Positions 6,073 through 8,622 of a stretch of DNA of 8,622 nt are shown piece after piece; position 1 is the stretch's first letter, and each line of letters begins with the position of its first letter. The DNA comes from Chitinophaga pinensis. Lineage in GTDB: Bacteria > Bacteroidota > Bacteroidia > UKL13-3. Where the stretch lies: positions 1 to 8,622 of the forward strand of contig CAMCJW010000115.1 in assembly GCA_945875195.1 (NCBI GenBank), read 5' to 3'. The notes below the pieces were generated by a model. The model was not told where the DNA came from and made no database searches. It saw nothing but the letters and a program-made list of their open reading frames with translations. Position numbers and translations under genes: made by a program.

Positions 6073-7725
6073 ATGTCGAATAACTTAAGTGAGCTTTCTG
6101 GTAGGAAAGGACTAGAAAAAAACCTGTTCGAAGAGTTAGGAGTTTTAGCAAGAGAAACGGGTACACCCAATAGAAAGGATTTGGATCAACTTGCCGATGA
6201 ATTTTTAATGGGAAAGGCCAATTTATATGGCACTACGAGCTTCTACGATTTTTTGCGACCAGAAAATAAAGGCAAGAAAATATATGTTTGCAATGGCAGT
6301 TCTTGCCTAACTGCTGGCACACAAACTCAATTAAAAGAAAATTTATTGCAACATTATAATGCCAATGAAATTGGTGAAATGTGTTGCTTAGGTCGTTGCC
6401 ATGAAAATGGAGCCTTTCACACAAATGGGCATAATTATTCTGGTGCAGCAATTAACCATATTCAAGATGTTAAAAATGGTTCATACCCTGTTCAAGAATC
6501 TTATTTTGTAGGATCAAAAGGCAAACAAATTTTAACCCAAGCATTCATAGGTATTGATGCTTATTACAAAACACTAGAAACCGCATTAAATCTAGGTTCA
6601 AACCGAATTTTAGACGAACTAAAAATTTCTGGATTACGCGGTAGGGGTGGCGCTGGTTTTCCCATTTCGTTTAAATTAGCAGCTGCCAAAGCTAGCCCTG
6701 GAAATACCAAATTTATAGTTTGCAATGCAGATGAAGGAGACCCCGGAGCCTACAGCGACAGGTATTTATTGGAGCATCAAATTCATTCGGTTTTATTAGG
6801 CATGATCATTGGAGGTTTTGCAATGGGTGCAAATTGGGGTGTTTTATACATTCGTGCCGAATACCCAGAATCTATTACCATTGCCAATAATGCCATCCAA
6901 GAAATTCGCGAAAAAGGTTTTATTGGAACCAATATTTTAGGTTCAGGATTTGATTTTGATTTTAAAGTAATTTCTGCCCAAGGTGCTTATATCTGCGGAG
7001 AGGAAACCGCGCTATTATCTAGCATTGAAGGTCAAAGACCCGAAGTGCGAGTGAGGCCGCCTTATCCCACGCAGCATGGTTTGTTCAATAAACCAACCGT
7101 GGTAAACAATGTTGAAACATTGGCCAATATTCCGTTTGTGATTGATCACGGTGGAGAGGCTTTTGCTGCTATAGGTAAGGATAAATCTACCGGCACAAAA
7201 TTGGTTTCTTTGGATGGTTTTTTTAACAGACCAGGTATCTATGAAGTGGAAATGGGCACACCTTTAAAAGTGGTGATTGAGGAGCTCGGACAAGGCTTTA
7301 AATCTCCGGTAAAAGCCATGCATATTGGCGGACCATTAGGAGGCTTGGTGCCTGTTTCAAAGATCAATGATTTGAGTGTAGATTTTGAAACCTTTGCTTC
7401 CCAACATTTTTTATTGGGTCATGCTTCCATAGTTTGTTTGCCTCATGATTATCCAATCATAGATTATTTAGCACATTTGTTTCAGTTTACAGCCCATGAA
7501 AGCTGCGGCAAATGTTTCCCATGTAGACTTGGTTCAACCCGTGGTTATGAGTTAATAAGTGGGGCAATAAACAAGGATGCCAAAATAGATCCTGTTTTAT
7601 TCGACGACTTAATTACCACCATGGAAATTGGTTCATTGTGTGCTTTAGGTGGTGGTTTGCCGCTGCCTATTCGCAATGCCTTACAATATTTTAAAGAAGA
7701 ATTAACTCCTTATTTTCAAGCATAA
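6073..7725 (+). CDS. fdsB: NAD-dependent formate dehydrogenase, fused gamma-beta (NuoE-NuoF) subunit
   Basis: This is the diaphorase module that passes electrons from the iron-sulfur chain to FMN and NAD+ in the cytoplasm. The 550-aa product fuses two normally separate subunits. Residues 1-135 form a NuoE/FdsG-like thioredoxin-fold domain with a 2Fe-2S site (C73, C78, C105, C109 in CNGSSC and CLGRC). Residues of about 150-550 are NuoF/FdsB: the FMN/NADH region GLRGRGGAGFP at 187-197, CNADEGDPGAYSDR at 217-230, GEETAL at 309-314, and the 4Fe-4S site ESCGKCFPCR (C478, C481, C484) with C523. Fusions of this kind are known in formate dehydrogenases and in hydrogenases. The next gene, with a molybdopterin-type iron-sulfur domain 10 bp downstream, decides for formate dehydrogenase. 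A complex I locus is unlikely. Confidence 0.88.
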   Translation: MSNNLSELSGRKGLEKNLFEELGVLARETGTPNRKDLDQLADEFLMGKANLYGTTSFYDFLRPENKGKKIYVCNGSSCLTAGTQTQLKENLLQHYNANEIGEMCCLGRCHENGAFHTNGHNYSGAAINHIQDVKNGSYPVQESYFVGSKGKQILTQAFIGIDAYYKTLETALNLGSNRILDELKISGLRGRGGAGFPISFKLAAAKASPGNTKFIVCNADEGDPGAYSDRYLLEHQIHSVLLGMIIGGFAMGANWGVLYIRAEYPESITIANNAIQEIREKGFIGTNILGSGFDFDFKVISAQGAYICGEETALLSSIEGQRPEVRVRPPYPTQHGLFNKPTVVNNVETLANIPFVIDHGGEAFAAIGKDKSTGTKLVSLDGFFNRPGIYEVEMGTPLKVVIEELGQGFKSPVKAMHIGGPLGGLVPVSKINDLSVDFETFASQHFLLGHASIVCLPHDYPIIDYLAHLFQFTAHESCGKCFPCRLGSTRGYELISGAINKDAKIDPVLFDDLITTMEIGSLCALGGGLPLPIRNALQYFKEELTPYFQA

Positions 7726-7735
7726 TATTTTTACA

Positions 7736-8622
7736 ATGAGCAAAATTGCCTATTTAGATGATGAAGCACATGAGATCTTTGAGGGAGAAACCATTCTCTC
7801 TTTTGTTAAAAGAATCAAAGGAAATAAACTTATTCCAACCTTGTGTGATGCACCAAATTTAGATCCGTTTGGGGCTTGTAGGGTTTGTAGTGTAGATGTG
7901 GCTTTGGTGTCTGGAGGACCAGTTAAAACGCAAGCTTCGTGTCATACACCCATCATGCCTAACTCGTATATTTACCCTAGTTCTGACAGGGTATTGAAGC
8001 TGCGCAAAAACATCATTGAATTGGTACTAACTGATCATCCATTAGATTGTTTAACCTGTGAGGTAAACAACAATTGCGAGTTGCAAAGTGTAGCCGCCCA
8101 AGTGGGTGTGAGAGATGTAAGGTACCCTGCAGGTAAAAATCATTTGGATAGAAAGAAAGACTTGAGTCATCCCTACATGACCTCCGATATGAGCAAGTGC
8201 ATTAACTGTTTTAGGTGTGTAAGGGCCTGTGATGAGGTGCAAGGAGAGTTTGTTTTGAGCATGGCAGGTAGAGGTTTTGATAGCCACATTGTAAAAAGCA
8301 ATGAAACCAGTTTCATGGAATCGGATTGCGTAAGCTGTGGTGCTTGTGCACAGGCTTGTCCTACTTCTGCCATCAGCGATGTGTTTGAATCCAAATCAAT
8401 TGCTGTGGATGAAAAAGTAAAAACCATTTGCACCTATTGTGGCGTAGGATGCCAATTAGAAGTTGCCAAAGTAAATGGCAAAGTAAAATCTATTCAGGCT
8501 CCTTATACCTCTGCTGTTAACCAAGGTCATACTTGTTTAAAAGGTAGATTTGCTTTCTCATTTTACAAGCATCCAGATAGGATCAAAACGCCACTGATTA
8601 GAAGAAACGGCATACTTGAGCC
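7736..8622 (+). CDS. fdsA: Formate dehydrogenase alpha (catalytic) subunit, 3'-truncated by the window edge
   Basis: The frame opens at the ATG at 7736 and is still open at the last base (295 complete codons). It would oxidise formate to CO2 at a Mo/W-bis-pterin site in the part not shown. Visible cofactor sites in order are a 2Fe-2S domain (C37, C48, C51, C69), a His/Cys 4Fe-4S site (H101, C105, C108, C114 in HPLDCLTCEVNNNC), two ferredoxin-type 4Fe-4S sites (C155, C158, C161, C165 and C198, C201, C204, C208), and the molybdopterin-oxidoreductase 4Fe-4S domain (C232, C235, C239, C267) with the usual following LysGly (K269). NuoG has only one four-Cys ferredoxin site here, and FeFe-hydrogenases lack the last domain, so FdsA/FdhA is favoured. 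Whether the metal ligand is Cys or Sec cannot be seen. It is probably cotranscribed with the gene 10 bp upstream. Confidence 0.9.
   Translation, partial: MSKIAYLDDEAHEIFEGETILSFVKRIKGNKLIPTLCDAPNLDPFGACRVCSVDVALVSGGPVKTQASCHTPIMPNSYIYPSSDRVLKLRKNIIELVLTDHPLDCLTCEVNNNCELQSVAAQVGVRDVRYPAGKNHLDRKKDLSHPYMTSDMSKCINCFRCVRACDEVQGEFVLSMAGRGFDSHIVKSNETSFMESDCVSCGACAQACPTSAISDVFESKSIAVDEKVKTICTYCGVGCQLEVAKVNGKVKSIQAPYTSAVNQGHTCLKGRFAFSFYKHPDRIKTPLIRRNGILE

Noticed and set aside
8051..8433. - strand open frames opposite the formate dehydrogenase alpha gene
   Set aside because: The + strand frame keeps all expected Cys/His cluster motifs; the - strand translations have no support.
6073..8622. Respiratory complex I nuoEFG
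   Set aside because: The alpha-type subunit has two four-Cys ferredoxin sites followed by the molybdopterin 4Fe-4S domain, the formate dehydrogenase layout, and no other nuo genes adjoin.

Overview
The window looks like chromosomal DNA of an AT-rich member of the Bacteroidota. Three things point there: signal peptides ending in the YAQ/FAQ/YGQ style usual in that phylum, A-rich rather than Shine-Dalgarno leaders before start codons, and promoter elements matching the Bacteroidota pattern TTTG-N19-TAnnTTTG. Genus or family cannot be read from the sequence. No tRNA, rRNA, CRISPR array, transposase or integrase gene was seen.

Region 1 (1-2214) is accessory in character and AT-rich. Four short genes lie on the + strand, and each encodes a small exported protein of unknown function. 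They are the 3' part of a tandem-repeat protein (21-residue unit), a gene broken by a 2-bp slip in an (AT)6 tract, a 134-aa exported protein, and a 182-aa protein with a signal peptide and two late membrane segments. Between the first two is a long imperfect inverted repeat resembling an integron attC site.

Region 2 (2215-3762) holds a small two-helix membrane protein on the - strand and, divergent from it, an SPFH/prohibitin-family membrane protein. The 232-bp divergent intergenic region is remarkable: its + strand has only three G residues. It carries a Bacteroidota-type promoter for the - strand gene, two copies of a 12-bp repeat and eleven copies of a heptamer (CTCTTAM) ending about 30 bp before the SPFH start.

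Region 3 (3776-5938, - strand) is one large secreted protein that joins a von Willebrand factor A-like domain to about nine leucine-rich repeats. It converges on the SPFH gene and diverges from region 4.

Region 4 (6073-8622, + strand) is the start of an operon for an NAD-dependent molybdenum/tungsten formate dehydrogenase. The first gene is a NuoE-NuoF (FdsG-FdsB) fusion carrying the NADH/FMN diaphorase module. After a 10-bp gap comes the catalytic alpha subunit (FdsA type), which runs off the window. Together they would pass electrons from formate through an iron-sulfur chain to FMN and NAD+.
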